A stretch of 64,000 nt of DNA from Agarivorans aestuarii (GTDB lineage Bacteria; Pseudomonadota; Gammaproteobacteria; Enterobacterales; Celerinatantimonadaceae): the NCBI RefSeq assembly GCF_019670125.1, contig NZ_AP023033.1, positions 752,501 through 816,500 on the forward strand, given 5' to 3'. The notes under the pieces are model-generated. The model was given only the letters and a program-made list of their open reading frames with translations. It was not told where the DNA came from and searched no databases. Within the stretch, counting starts at the first letter, position 1. Each line of letters begins with the position of its first letter. The translations under genes and the position numbers were made by a program. This document shows positions 19,982 through 28,991 of the stretch, piece by piece.

Positions 19982-20397
19982 TGAGTGAAGAGATGACCCC
20001 AAATAGGCCTTATTTGCTTAAGGCTTTTTTTGATTGGTTGTTAGACAACGAGCTGACTCCACACTTGGTGGTGGATGCTACCCAAGCTAACGTGACCGTA
20101 CCTAGCCAGTTTATCAATGATGGGCAAATTGTTCTAAACATTGCTCCCTCGGCAATTGCAGCGTTTAATATGGATTTACAGCACGTAAGTTTTAGCGCGC
20201 GTTTTGGTGGTAAGCCATTTCAGGTCTATGTGCCTATGGCAGCCGTTGTCGCCATTTATGCACGAGAAAATGGTGCAGGTACCGTGTTTGAGCCAGAAGC
20301 TGCTTACGAGCAAGCGGAAGAGCTTGAGAGTCAGCCTGAAGAGATTGTGGAGAAAGAGGATACTCCGAAAAAGCCAACTCTCACCATCGTAAAATAA
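19981..20397 (+). CDS. sspB: ClpXP protease adaptor SspB
   Basis: A 138-residue SspB. The substrate-binding domain covers about 1-105, followed by an acidic, flexible Glu-rich linker and the C-terminal tail KKPTLTIVK, which corresponds to the ClpX-docking XB peptide. It delivers ssrA-tagged proteins and RseA fragments to ClpXP, which links it functionally to DegS/sigma-E signalling. The linker is shorter than in E. coli (165 residues). Its start overlaps the sspA stop. Confidence 0.95.
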   Translation: MSEEMTPNRPYLLKAFFDWLLDNELTPHLVVDATQANVTVPSQFINDGQIVLNIAPSAIAAFNMDLQHVSFSARFGGKPFQVYVPMAAVVAIYARENGAGTVFEPEAAYEQAEELESQPEEIVEKEDTPKKPTLTIVK

Positions 20398-20422
20398 AAA
20401 AAGCGCCGATAGGCGCTTTTTT
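20397..20422. terminator. Bidirectional terminator between sspB and dolP
   Basis: Runs of A, GCGCC, loop GATA, GGCGC and six T make a symmetric hairpin that can end sspAB on the plus strand and dolP on the minus strand. Confidence 0.9.
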
Positions 20423-20440
20423 GTATCTGCTTTAAAATAG

Positions 20441-21013
20441 CTAACTGGCTTCAATTAGCTCAAATACCTTAATTACTTTAGCCACACCGGTTTCATGGCG
20501 AGCAATGTCGATGGCTAAGCTTTCCTCTTCAGCTGTGACAAAACCAATAAGAAATACTTCACTGTCTTCTGTGATAACTTTAATCTTACCCGGTGGAAGC
20601 TGGCTGTCTTCGTAGATTTTGAACTTGATTTTGGTGGTGATCCAAGAGTCGTTGCTACGCACGCCTAAAGATACTGGTGCTTTAATGCGTACTTCGTTAA
20701 GCACTTGTTGCACACCACTTACATCGCGAACAACTTGAGTGATTTTATTGAAGTATTCTTGGTTTGGCGTTTGGCCAATTACCAGTACTCTGCCATTCAG
20801 CGCAACCACCGATAGCTTGCTTTCTCGCCAAATGTCTTCTTCTTTACCCAGTTCACTAAGTGCTTGTAGTTCTATAGTTTGGTCATCAAATTGAGTGCCT
20901 ATGGTGCGCCTGTCTGTTGCAGCACCAGCTGCCACTCCAGCACCCACTACAACTGCTCCAGCACAGGCTTGTAATAGCCCTGCCAAAACAACAACGGTGA
21001 TGATACGTAACAT
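20441..21013 (-). CDS. dolP: Outer-membrane lipoprotein DolP (YraP) with two BON domains
   Basis: A 190-residue lipoprotein. The lipobox LLQAC has lipidated Cys17, followed by Ala/Gly-rich sequence and two BON domains (about 45-115 and 120-190). DolP binds anionic phospholipid, localises to division sites and supports BAM function and envelope integrity. It follows diaA by 3 bases in lpoA-yraN-diaA-dolP, the conserved order. Confidence 0.95.
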   Translation of the reverse strand: MLRIITVVVLAGLLQACAGAVVVGAGVAAGAATDRRTIGTQFDDQTIELQALSELGKEEDIWRESKLSVVALNGRVLVIGQTPNQEYFNKITQVVRDVSGVQQVLNEVRIKAPVSLGVRSNDSWITTKIKFKIYEDSQLPPGKIKVITEDSEVFLIGFVTAEEESLAIDIARHETGVAKVIKVFELIEAS

Positions 21014-21016
21014 CCT

Positions 21017-21607
21017 TTAATCCTCCTGTTGGGGAAACAACGTACGGTCTACTAAATCACATAAACTGTTTAATGCCAGCAAGTGTACTTCGTTAATGCG
21101 CACGCTTTGCTCACCTGGCACTCTAATTTCAACGTCTTGCTCACTAAGCAGACCGGCCATTTCGCCACCATCTTTACCGGTTAGCGCAATAATTGTCATA
21201 TCGCGGTTTACTGCTGCCTCCATAGCTTTAATCACGTTGCGGCAATTGCCTGAATCTGAAATCGCCACCAGTACGTCACCTTGCTGACCTAAGGCGCGAA
21301 TTTGCTTGGCGAAAATTTCATCAAAGGAGTAATCATTAGCAATGGCCGATAACACCGAACTGTCGGTGCTAAGAGCCAAAGCGGGAAGGCTAGGGCGCTC
21401 GGTATCAAAACGATTAACCAAGTTGGCTGAAAACTGTTGGGCAAGCGCAGCACCTGCGCTATTGCCTGCAATGAGCAGTTTGTTGCCATTGAGCAATGCA
21501 TGGGCAATGATTACCGTTGCTTTTTCAATGGCATCAGGCAATGCCTCTGCTGCAGCTATTTTGGTTTGTATGCTTTCTCTAAAAATTTCTTTAATTCGTT
21601 CTTGCAT
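21017..21607 (-). CDS. diaA: DnaA initiator-associating protein DiaA
   Basis: A 196-residue single-SIS-domain protein, equal in length to E. coli DiaA. It includes [18 protein letters not shown] and the [10 protein letters not shown] motif. DiaA tetramers bind DnaA and promote ordered loading at oriC. A GmhA-type isomerase is the alternative for such SIS proteins, but the yraN-diaA-dolP context favours DiaA. The ATG at 21607 has GGGGAA upstream; a TTG at 21619 is less likely. Confidence 0.92.
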   Translation of the reverse strand: MQERIKEIFRESIQTKIAAAEALPDAIEKATVIIAHALLNGNKLLIAGNSAGAALAQQFSANLVNRFDTERPSLPALALSTDSSVLSAIANDYSFDEIFAKQIRALGQQGDVLVAISDSGNCRNVIKAMEAAVNRDMTIIALTGKDGGEMAGLLSEQDVEIRVPGEQSVRINEVHLLALNSLCDLVDRTLFPQQED

Positions 21608-21608
21608 G

Positions 21609-22010
21609 TTATTCCCCAAACGCGTTCTGAAACCATTCTAGGTAAGGTGCTTGCTCTTGAATAGCAACTACATCAAAACGCATTGCAGTATCAAATTGGT
21701 TCAAATTTTTTTGTTGTAAATAGTGTTGAGCGCTCAGCAGTACGCGGTGCATTTTGTGCTGGTCTACTGCTGCTGCGGCACCGCCATGGCTTAGGCTTTT
21801 GCGGTATTTTACTTCTACAAAAACCCAGATATCGCCTTGCTTACAAATTAGATCTATCTCGCCTCGGCGGCAGTGATAGTTTTGCTCCACCAGGCGTAAA
21901 CCTTGTTTGCTCAAATAGTTGGCCGCTTGCTGTTCTGCAGCTTGCCCTTTATTCAATATCTTGGTCTTGAAGCGTGTTAGCTTGGATTTCCAAGGGAACC
22001 AGTTGGCCAT
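21609..22010 (-). CDS. yraN: UPF0102 family protein YraN (predicted endonuclease-like)
   Basis: A 133-residue member of the UPF0102/YraN family with a restriction-endonuclease-like core: GEIDLI and VFVEVKYR supply the Asp and Glu-x-Lys residues. Its biochemical role is not established. Nuclease-like fold is what the motifs support. From the ATG at 22010 it overlaps the end of lpoA by 62 bases; a TTG about 54 bases in would nearly remove the overlap but has no ribosome site. Confidence 0.9.
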   Translation of the reverse strand: MANWFPWKSKLTRFKTKILNKGQAAEQQAANYLSKQGLRLVEQNYHCRRGEIDLICKQGDIWVFVEVKYRKSLSHGGAAAAVDQHKMHRVLLSAQHYLQQKNLNQFDTAMRFDVVAIQEQAPYLEWFQNAFGE

Positions 22011-23808
22011 CTTTATATTGAGTCCAGGTTAGCTGTCTTATCACCAAGCCTTGTTGGTTAACACTCAATTTTCCGGTTAAACCACTAAGCTGGTAGTCTG
22101 AATAGCCGCGCATTTGCGCTAGTTGACTAATGAGCGAGTAGGCATCGTAACCCAATGCGTACAAACGCTTTTGTGAGTCTGAAGAGCTAGGCCAAAGCTG
22201 CTGATGTCGAATAGCATTTACCGACTGTTGCTCTAATATCCAAGGCATTTCGCTGATGTAGATACCATCGAGTTCGTTTTCACTGGTCTCATCATTTTTG
22301 TCGTAGCTGCGTGAGCTAGCATACAAGCGAGGGCTTACCGAAAATGGGCTTACCGTAACGTCGATAAATGCCTTGATGAGTTTTGTTTCAGTGTTATTGC
22401 CAACTAAATAAAGAGATCTCGCGTCACTGCGAGATCGAACCTCTGCTTCTAAGTCTTGGCCAAGAATCTGTTTGAATTGGCTAATCCGCTGTTGGCTCAA
22501 ATCGGTATGTAATAGTTTGCGCACAGCGCGCTGCAAATCGTTGCGATTGGCATAGTAAATAACATCTACTGGAGAGCTCGAATTATTCTCCCATTCCTCT
22601 GTAAATGACTCGGCCATGCGCTTACCTAAGCTGCTTTGAGGTGCTAACAACAGTGGATTTTGCTCTTCACGTTGCGCCATAAACTGAGCGGCTTGCTTGG
22701 CTTCATCCTCTGGCGAGAGTGGGAAGAAAAACTGTTGCTCTTGTTCGCCAGCTTGCACATCGTTAAGAGCAAACACCGGTTGTGTAGGAGCAAGGCTTAA
22801 CAGACTACGTAGCTGCGATTTTAATAAAGGCCCTACGATGAAGTCGATTTGGTCTTGTTCAAGCTGTGGGTAAAGCGTTTCCATTGCTTGGGATTGGGTA
22901 TCGTAAAACACCAGCTCAGCATCACTAGCGAATTCTGTTTGGCCATCTAAGAAAGCCGATACTAAACCGTCTTTTACCGCTAAACCGTTATTTTGGTATT
23001 TGCCACTTAAAGGGAGTAAAACTGCTACTTTTTGCGGCGCATAAGGAGTAATGCTTAGCGCTTTTGCTAGATCTCCACCCACATAATCTAGCGCAGGGTG
23101 AGCTGGGTATTCAGTTTTCCAAGTTTGTAACTTAGCAACCAGTTTCTCCGGAGATTGTTTAGGTTCGTTGCTTATCGCAACAATTTCTAGCCAACCATTG
23201 CGTAATTCGTTACCCGGCTGTTGAAAACTGCGAAGGGTGAATGCGGTAAGTGGTTTTAATAGCTGCCAAATAGTTTGATGGTTTGCCGCATGGTCTTGTT
23301 CTGCTAAATAACGGTCTAGCTCAATAAATGCGCCAGAGGCTGCTAAGGGGTTATTTTGTTTTTGGTAAATCTCACCACGGCTTTGGTAGTAAGCATACCA
23401 ATAGTCGGCGGGTAGCTGCCATGCGGGGTCAAAATCTAACAAGTTTAAAGCTGGAGTGTATTTACCCTGAAGTTGTTGCGAGTAAGCACTAACTAAGCGT
23501 AAACCAGCTTCTCGTTCTACTGTATCGCTTTGTTGCTTAAGTGAGTTAATAACCGCATCACCGGCTTGGAACATACCCTGTTGGTAGTAAGCTTTAGCGG
23601 CTAGCAGTTCCCACTCAAAGGTTTGCTCTACTGGCGCAATGCTGGCCTGATCCAAGTAAAACTCGGCGTTATGCTCGGGCGCAACTGCAATTGAAGGCAG
23701 GTCGATAGCAACAATGGGTGGCTTTGTAGGGCCACTACTACAGGCTGCAAGCAAAAGCATAAGGCTTAAACTGAGATAACGTAGCGCTGAGATCAGGTTA
23801 TGTTTCAA
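21949..23808 (-). CDS. lpoA: Penicillin-binding protein activator lipoprotein LpoA
   Basis: A 619-residue outer-membrane lipoprotein. The signal peptide ends in lipobox LLAAC with Cys23. A TPR-like helical N-domain (about 30-250) is followed by a C-domain of periplasmic-binding-protein fold (about 260-610, including VAVLLPLSGKY). LpoA spans the periplasm and stimulates PBP1a. It is somewhat shorter than E. coli LpoA (678). It diverges from rsmI and heads the lpoA-yraN-diaA-dolP operon. Confidence 0.95.
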   Translation of the reverse strand: MKHNLISALRYLSLSLMLLLAACSSGPTKPPIVAIDLPSIAVAPEHNAEFYLDQASIAPVEQTFEWELLAAKAYYQQGMFQAGDAVINSLKQQSDTVEREAGLRLVSAYSQQLQGKYTPALNLLDFDPAWQLPADYWYAYYQSRGEIYQKQNNPLAASGAFIELDRYLAEQDHAANHQTIWQLLKPLTAFTLRSFQQPGNELRNGWLEIVAISNEPKQSPEKLVAKLQTWKTEYPAHPALDYVGGDLAKALSITPYAPQKVAVLLPLSGKYQNNGLAVKDGLVSAFLDGQTEFASDAELVFYDTQSQAMETLYPQLEQDQIDFIVGPLLKSQLRSLLSLAPTQPVFALNDVQAGEQEQQFFFPLSPEDEAKQAAQFMAQREEQNPLLLAPQSSLGKRMAESFTEEWENNSSSPVDVIYYANRNDLQRAVRKLLHTDLSQQRISQFKQILGQDLEAEVRSRSDARSLYLVGNNTETKLIKAFIDVTVSPFSVSPRLYASSRSYDKNDETSENELDGIYISEMPWILEQQSVNAIRHQQLWPSSSDSQKRLYALGYDAYSLISQLAQMRGYSDYQLSGLTGKLSVNQQGLVIRQLTWTQYKDGQLVPLEIQANTLQDQDIE

Positions 23809-23947
23809 GGTTTATACCACTAGTATTGATTAGTTAGTGCATATATTAAGAGCCAAACGCTAAATAATCTACAATCGAAGTGGCGAAAGATTGAGGCAAG
23901 TGAGGCTTTTGATTAAAGTAGAGGCCGTTTTCTTCAGAGGTGAGTAT

Positions 23948-24787
23948 ATGTCAGCCGTCGGTACCCTATATATTGTGGCCACTCCAATTGGCAATTTAGC
24001 AGATATTACATTGCGTGCTATTCAAGTGCTTAAGGATGTGTCGATGATTGCTGCAGAAGACACTCGCAACACTGGCCGCTTATTGAGTCATTATGAAATT
24101 GGCACCCGTTGTGTGGCAGTTCACGACCATAACGAGCAACAAAAGATCGCCTGGTTAGAGCAACAAGTATTAGAGGGGAATGATATCGCCTTGGTATCTG
24201 ATGCCGGAACCCCATTGATTAATGACCCCGGCTATCATCTAGTTAACGCATTTCGCGCGAAAGGTTATCCAGTAGTACCCTTACCTGGCGCATGTGCGGC
24301 AATTGCAGCTTTGTCGGTGGCTGGCCTACCTACTGATCGATTTTTGTATGAAGGTTTTCTACCGGCTAAAACTAAAGCGCGTCAAGAGCGCTTAAACCTG
24401 CTACGCCAAGAAACTCGCACGGTAGTGTATTACGAGTCGCCGCATCGGATACTTGATAGTTTAGCCGATATGGTTAGCTGCTTGGGTGAAGAGCGCCAAG
24501 TGGTTCTTGCACGTGAACTGACTAAAACCTTTGAAACCATTCAATCCTTGCCTGTTGGGGAGCTGCTTGCTTGGGTTAAAGCAGATCCAAATCAACAAAA
24601 AGGTGAAATGGTACTGATTGTAGCTGGCTACCAAAAAGACACCGAACAGTTGCCTGTGGATGCCTTAGATACGCTTAAGCTATTACAAAGTGAGCTGCCG
24701 TTGAAGAAGGCTGCTGCGCTTACCGCTAAAATCTACGGTTTGAAGAAAAACGCCCTGTATGATTATGCGCTAAAGCACGGCCAATAA
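23948..24787 (+). CDS. rsmI: 16S rRNA (cytidine1402-2'-O)-methyltransferase RsmI
   Basis: A 279-residue SAM-dependent tetrapyrrole-methylase-fold enzyme with the family signature [18 protein letters not shown] near the N-terminus and [11 protein letters not shown] after it. RsmI methylates the ribose of C1402 in 16S rRNA. RsmH, encoded just downstream, methylates the base of the same nucleotide. The start at 23948 has AGAGGTGA upstream; the longer frame from 23891 is not supported. Confidence 0.95.
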   Translation: MSAVGTLYIVATPIGNLADITLRAIQVLKDVSMIAAEDTRNTGRLLSHYEIGTRCVAVHDHNEQQKIAWLEQQVLEGNDIALVSDAGTPLINDPGYHLVNAFRAKGYPVVPLPGACAAIAALSVAGLPTDRFLYEGFLPAKTKARQERLNLLRQETRTVVYYESPHRILDSLADMVSCLGEERQVVLARELTKTFETIQSLPVGELLAWVKADPNQQKGEMVLIVAGYQKDTEQLPVDALDTLKLLQSELPLKKAAALTAKIYGLKKNALYDYALKHGQ

Positions 24788-24814
24788 GCGCTATTCTTGC
24801 CGATAATTGTTTGC

Positions 24815-24820
24815 TATAGT
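24815..24820 (+). promoter_or_regulatory. -10 box of rnpB
   Basis: TATAGT lies 8 bases before the P1 helix start, the right distance for a transcription start at about 24827-24829. No consensus -35 is seen; ATTCTT at 24793 is the closest at a 16-base spacer. Confidence 0.55.
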
Positions 24821-24828
24821 CCGCCACC

Positions 24829-25210
24829 GGAGTTGGCTAGACAATCGCCGCTTCGTCGTTGTGTGCTCTTTCGAGAGTGGCAGACGGGCGAAGGGGAGGA
24901 AAGTCCGGGCTCTATAGGGTAGGGTGCCAGGTAACGCCTGGGGGGCGCGAGCCCACGACAAGTGCAGCAGAGAGAAGACCGCCGATGGCTCCTTGGAGCA
25001 CAGGTAAGGCTGAAAGGGTGCGGTAAGAGCGCACCGCGCGTCTGGTAACAGTATGTGGCGAGGTAAACTCCACCCGGAGCAAGGCCAAATAGGCCCCCTT
25101 AAGGCGCGACCCGCGTTGGGGGCGGGTAGGCTGCTTGAGCCATTGAGCGATTAATGGCCTAGACGAATGATTGTTCACGACAAAACCCGGCTTATCGGCC
25201 AACTCCCTTT
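24829..25210 (+). ncRNA. rnpB: RNase P RNA (M1 RNA)
   Basis: This is a type A RNase P RNA. Recognisable conserved blocks include GGGGAGGAAAGTCCGGGCT near 24893, GGGTGCCAGGTAACGCC, GAAAGGGTGCGGTAAGAGCG, GGTAAACTCCACCCGGAGC and CCCGGCTTATCGGCC at the 3' end. The ends pair as GGAGTTGGC with GCCAACTCC (P1), which sets approximate limits. It is the catalytic RNA that matures tRNA 5' ends. A TATAGT -10 lies at 24815-24820. Confidence 0.96.
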
Positions 25211-25215
25211 CTATC

Positions 25216-25248
25216 AAGACCCTGTTGTTTCACAACAGGGTCTTTTCC
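25216..25248 (+). terminator. Intrinsic terminator after rnpB
   Basis: AAGACCCTGTTGT, loop TTC and ACAACAGGGTCTT form a perfect 13-bp stem followed by TT and CC. It directly follows the 3' end of the RNase P RNA. Confidence 0.93.
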
Positions 25249-25551
25249 ATTCTGTTGAGCAAACCTCACTTATCTTACTTTTAAGTCGTCGAAAGCGGCA
25301 TCCTTCTAAATAAAAGTGACAATAAATTTAAATTAATTTTTAGCCAAAAATGGCGTGGCTGCTTTGTTTATCAAGTCTTTAGCCATTTCTTTATTTGGCT
25401 TGGTGGAATTTTGTTCATTTTCTTGCTCAAGGTCGCTTGCAAAGGGCGAGACTGGTCCTTAAACTTAGTGAATTGTGGGATAAAGTGGATCATAGTGGAT
25501 CTGTTTGCCCAACAACTGAATTAATTAGGGATAAATGGGGAATTAACACTG
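25249..25551 (+). promoter_or_regulatory. dcw cluster promoter region upstream of mraZ
   Basis: About 300 AT-rich bases contain no gene. The best promoter is TTGCAA (25437-25442), a 17-base spacer and TAAACT (25460-25465), which puts the start near 25472, just before the MraZ repeats. A small dyad AGCCA-N9-TGGCT lies near 25342-25360. Most of the dcw cluster downstream has no other obvious promoter until lpxC. Confidence 0.5.
25475..25500 (+). promoter_or_regulatory. MraZ operator: three direct repeats with 10-bp period
   Basis: GTGGGA at 25475, GTGGAT at 25485 and GTGGAT at 25495 are spaced exactly 10 bases apart. MraZ is known in E. coli to bind TGGGN repeats separated by 5 bases ahead of its own gene and repress the dcw cluster. 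The arrangement here matches that layout. Confidence 0.8.
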
Positions 25552-26007
25552 ATGTTACGCGGCGCTAGCTCAATCAACTTAGACGCGAAGGGACGCATGA
25601 CCATGCCGACCCGCTATCGCGAATGGTTGATGGAAGAGTGTCACGGTCAATTGGTGTGCACCATTGATATCAATCATCGCTGCTTACTGCTTTACCCATT
25701 AGCAGAATGGGAAGAAATAGAGCGTAAACTCAAGCGTTTATCGAGCATGAACCCTGCAGAGCGTCGCTTGCAGCGTTTGCTATTGGGTTATGCCGATGAT
25801 TGCGAGATGGACAAAAATGGTCGTTTGTTAATTCCACCTCCATTGCGTCAACACGCAAGCTTGGAGAAAAAAATTATGCTGGTTGGCCAGCTCAACAAAT
25901 TTGAGTTGTGGTCAGAAGAGCAATGGCAGCAACAAATTGCTGCAGATATAGCCCTAGAAGAGGATGTTGATATGTTAACCGATAACCTAAAAGATTTTTC
26001 GCTTTAG
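25552..26007 (+). CDS. mraZ: Transcriptional regulator MraZ
   Basis: A 151-residue protein with two SpoVT/AbrB-like MraZ repeats, each with an R-containing motif ([14 protein letters not shown] near 11-24 and [14 protein letters not shown] near 87-100). It binds DNA as a ring-shaped oligomer and represses its own promoter. GGGGAA precedes the ATG. It is the first gene of dcw and lies downstream of three matching operator repeats. Confidence 0.97.
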   Translation: MLRGASSINLDAKGRMTMPTRYREWLMEECHGQLVCTIDINHRCLLLYPLAEWEEIERKLKRLSSMNPAERRLQRLLLGYADDCEMDKNGRLLIPPPLRQHASLEKKIMLVGQLNKFELWSEEQWQQQIAADIALEEDVDMLTDNLKDFSL

Positions 26008-26008
26008 T

Positions 26009-26944
26009 ATGAGTACTGAATTTGCACATACCTCGGTACTACTGCAAGAGTGTATCGATGGCTTAGCCATTAAAGAAGATGGTATTTATGTGGATGGCAC
26101 CTTTGGTAGAGGTGGACACAGTCGCGCTATTTTACAGCAGCTTGGTCCCAATGGTCGATTAATCGCTATTGACCGTGACCCTCGAGCTATAGAAGCCGCC
26201 AAACAATTTGCCGACGATCCACGCTTTCAAATCGTACATGGTCCCTTTTCTGGCATCGAACAATACATTAGCGAACTAGGTTTGGCGAAAAAAATTGATG
26301 GTGTATTACTCGACCTAGGAGTTTCTTCTCCGCAACTAGATGACGCTGAGCGCGGATTTAGCTTTTTGCGTGATGGTCCCTTGGATATGCGAATGGATAC
26401 TTCACAAGGGCAAACCGCTGCACAGTGGTTAACCCACGCTGCAGAAGAAGACATTGCTTGGGTGATTAAAACCTTTGGTGAAGAAAAGTTTGGCAAGCGC
26501 ATTGCCCACGGCATTGTGAATGCCCGTGAAGAGACGCCTCTTACCACTACTTTGCAGCTGGCCAAAATCATTGATGAAGCCTGCCCGGTGAAAGATAAAT
26601 ACAAACACCCAGCTACGCGCAGTTTTCAGGCTATTCGTATTTACATAAACAGTGAGCTGGATGAGATAGACACCGCACTGCTCGGTGCAATGAATAGCTT
26701 GGCAACTGATGGTCGCTTAGCGGTGATTAGTTTTCATTCTTTAGAAGACCGCATGGTTAAGCGTTTTATTCGCAAGCAAGAAAAAGGCGAGCAGTTTCCA
26801 AGAGGCTTTCCGTTGACCGAAGAGCAGCTAGCTAGTGGTCGTTATTTAAAAAGCGTTGGCCGGGCAATTAAACCTAGCGCAGCAGAAATTGAAGTGAACC
26901 CGCGCTCACGCAGTTCGGTATTGCGGGTAGCAAAACGTTTGTAA
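26009..26944 (+). CDS. rsmH: 16S rRNA (cytosine1402-N4)-methyltransferase RsmH
   Basis: A 311-residue MraW/RsmH methyltransferase, with SAM-binding motif [11 protein letters not shown] near residues 28-38, [12 protein letters not shown] and [11 protein letters not shown]. It methylates N4 of C1402 in 16S rRNA. It begins one base after the mraZ stop and its last base is shared with the ftsL start. Confidence 0.97.
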   Translation: MSTEFAHTSVLLQECIDGLAIKEDGIYVDGTFGRGGHSRAILQQLGPNGRLIAIDRDPRAIEAAKQFADDPRFQIVHGPFSGIEQYISELGLAKKIDGVLLDLGVSSPQLDDAERGFSFLRDGPLDMRMDTSQGQTAAQWLTHAAEEDIAWVIKTFGEEKFGKRIAHGIVNAREETPLTTTLQLAKIIDEACPVKDKYKHPATRSFQAIRIYINSELDEIDTALLGAMNSLATDGRLAVISFHSLEDRMVKRFIRKQEKGEQFPRGFPLTEEQLASGRYLKSVGRAIKPSAAEIEVNPRSRSSVLRVAKRL

Positions 26945-27261
26945 TGGACGAAGTTAGCCGCCAGCCCAATTTATTGCGGGCGATTTTGAAAGATGTTTGG
27001 CGCAACAAACAGCACTTTTTGTTGTTAGTGGCTGCGGTGGTTTCGGCCTTTTGTGTGGTGTGGACAACTCACCACACCAGAATGTTTGTTGAACAACGAG
27101 AATCATTAATGATGAGCCGGGATGCACTCAATGTTGAATGGCGACATTTATTAATAGAACAAAATGCGCTGGCTGAACACAGCCGTGTAGAGAGCATAGC
27201 TAAAAAGCGTTTGGATATGCACCGACCCAAAATTGAAGAACAAGTGGTAATCACAAACTAA
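26944..27261 (+). CDS. ftsL: Cell division protein FtsL
   Basis: A 105-residue bitopic protein: short cytoplasmic tail, membrane helix about 22-42 (HFLLLVAAVVSAFCVVW) and a periplasmic leucine-zipper-like coiled coil. FtsL joins FtsB and FtsQ to activate FtsWI. Sequence conservation is low across the family, but position between rsmH and ftsI, topology and size are decisive. Confidence 0.95.
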   Translation: MDEVSRQPNLLRAILKDVWRNKQHFLLLVAAVVSAFCVVWTTHHTRMFVEQRESLMMSRDALNVEWRHLLIEQNALAEHSRVESIAKKRLDMHRPKIEEQVVITN

Positions 27262-28991
27262 TGAATGCTAAGGCAAATAAACAAGGACTGTTCATCCACT
27301 GGCGCTTTGTGCTGGTGATGGCAGTGGTTTGCTTAGTGTTTACTGCCTTGGTAAGTCGTGCGGCTTATATTCAAGTTATTGCACCGGATAAACTTATTTA
27401 TGAAGGTGACTTACGCTCTATTCGCACCAAAACTGGCTATGCAGAACGTGGTGTAATTACTGACCGCTTAGGAAACGAGCTAGCTGTGAGTGTACCAGTG
27501 CGCGCTATTTGGGCTGATCCTAAACATGTGGCAGACCAAAATAGTTTAGCCAATCGTGATGCTTGGGCGGCCTTGGCTAAAGTATTAGATACCGACGTCG
27601 ATAGCTTGCAACAACGAGTCAGCAATCCGAAACGTCGTTTTGTTTATTTACAGCGCCAAGTGAGTGCGGCGGTTGCTGATTATGTTACCAAACTCAAAAT
27701 TAAAGGGGTTTATTTAAAACCTGAGTCCCGTCGTTTTTACCCTACCGGCGAAGTGAGTGCTCACCTTGTTGGCTTTACTAATATTGATGACCACGGTTTA
27801 GAAGGTATAGAGCGTAGCTATGACGACTGGCTCACAGGTGAACCCGGTAAGCGTAAAGTACGCAAAGACCGCTTAGGTCGCGTAGTTGAAGATCTGGATG
27901 TTATTCATCAAGCCAAACAAGCACAGAATATTGCTTTAAGTATTGACCAACGGATCCAAGCAATCGCTTATCGTGAGCTTAAAAAAGCCGTCACCGAGAC
28001 CAAAGCTACCTCTGGCAGTGTGGTCGTGTTAGATATTGAAACTGGTGAAGTGCTAGCTATGGCTAATAGCCCGTCTTTTAATCCTAACAATCGTAACGAG
28101 TTTCAAAGTTATCGCTATCGTAATCGTGCAATAACCGATAGCTATGAACCAGGCTCTACGGTTAAGCCACTATCGGTTATCGCGGCGCTTGAGCGCGACC
28201 ACATTCGTTCAAACAGTATGATTAACACCAGCCCAGGTTGGATGCAGATTGGCGGGCGTAGAGTTCGTGATTCGCGCAACTACGGTGAAATTAGTTTAAC
28301 CAAAGTCATTCAAAAATCGAGCAACGTTGCCACTAGCCAATTAGCCCTAAAAGTGGGCGTAGAGGGGATGCTTGATACATTTTACGATGTGGGTTTTGGT
28401 AACGATGCTGGTTTAGGTTTAGTCGGCGAATCGGGCGGTCAAATGCCGCAGCGCCGCCGTTGGTCAGATTTTGAACTAGCTACCTTGTCATTTGGCTATG
28501 GCTTAATGGTTACTCCTCTGCAACTCGCTCAAGCTTACGCAACGATGGGAGCTGGTGGAGTATTTCGACCAACATCCATCATTAAGTTACAGCAGCCAGC
28601 AACAGGCGAGAGAGTGTTTGAGCAAAACAAAGCACAAGCTGTATTGGAGATGATGGAATCGGTTATTCAAGATGGTGGTACCGGGCAGAAAGCCGCAGTA
28701 CCTGGTTATCGTGTAGCCGGTAAAACTGGTACCAGCCGTAAAGCGGTTCGTGGTGGCTATGGTGATGATTACGTTGCTATTTTTGCAGGTGTTGCTCCAG
28801 TGAGTAACCCTAAACTTGCCATTGCTGTATTTGTTAATGAACCACAAACCGACCGCTATTATGGCGGCGATGTTGCTGCTCCAGTTTTCTCGAAAGTGAT
28901 GCAAGGCGGATTACAGTATTTAAATGTTGCCCCCGATGACAATACCAGCCAAGTGGTACAGCTAAATGGAGGCAATAATGGTGAAACCTAG
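27261..28991 (+). CDS. ftsI: Septal peptidoglycan transpeptidase FtsI (PBP3)
   Basis: A 576-residue class B penicillin-binding protein: one membrane helix (about 15-37), a pedestal domain, and a transpeptidase domain with SxxK at Ser299-Lys302, SSN at 353-355 and KTGT at 488-491. It cross-links septal peptidoglycan with FtsW and is the target of aztreonam and cephalexin. Start and stop overlap ftsL (1 base) and murE (14 bases from its chosen start). Confidence 0.97.
   Translation: MNAKANKQGLFIHWRFVLVMAVVCLVFTALVSRAAYIQVIAPDKLIYEGDLRSIRTKTGYAERGVITDRLGNELAVSVPVRAIWADPKHVADQNSLANRDAWAALAKVLDTDVDSLQQRVSNPKRRFVYLQRQVSAAVADYVTKLKIKGVYLKPESRRFYPTGEVSAHLVGFTNIDDHGLEGIERSYDDWLTGEPGKRKVRKDRLGRVVEDLDVIHQAKQAQNIALSIDQRIQAIAYRELKKAVTETKATSGSVVVLDIETGEVLAMANSPSFNPNNRNEFQSYRYRNRAITDSYEPGSTVKPLSVIAALERDHIRSNSMINTSPGWMQIGGRRVRDSRNYGEISLTKVIQKSSNVATSQLALKVGVEGMLDTFYDVGFGNDAGLGLVGESGGQMPQRRRWSDFELATLSFGYGLMVTPLQLAQAYATMGAGGVFRPTSIIKLQQPATGERVFEQNKAQAVLEMMESVIQDGGTGQKAAVPGYRVAGKTGTSRKAVRGGYGDDYVAIFAGVAPVSNPKLAIAVFVNEPQTDRYYGGDVAAPVFSKVMQGGLQYLNVAPDDNTSQVVQLNGGNNGET

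Noticed and set aside
24912-25217. Minus-strand open frame of 101 codons
   Set aside because: It lies wholly inside the RNase P RNA gene, whose conserved blocks explain the sequence.
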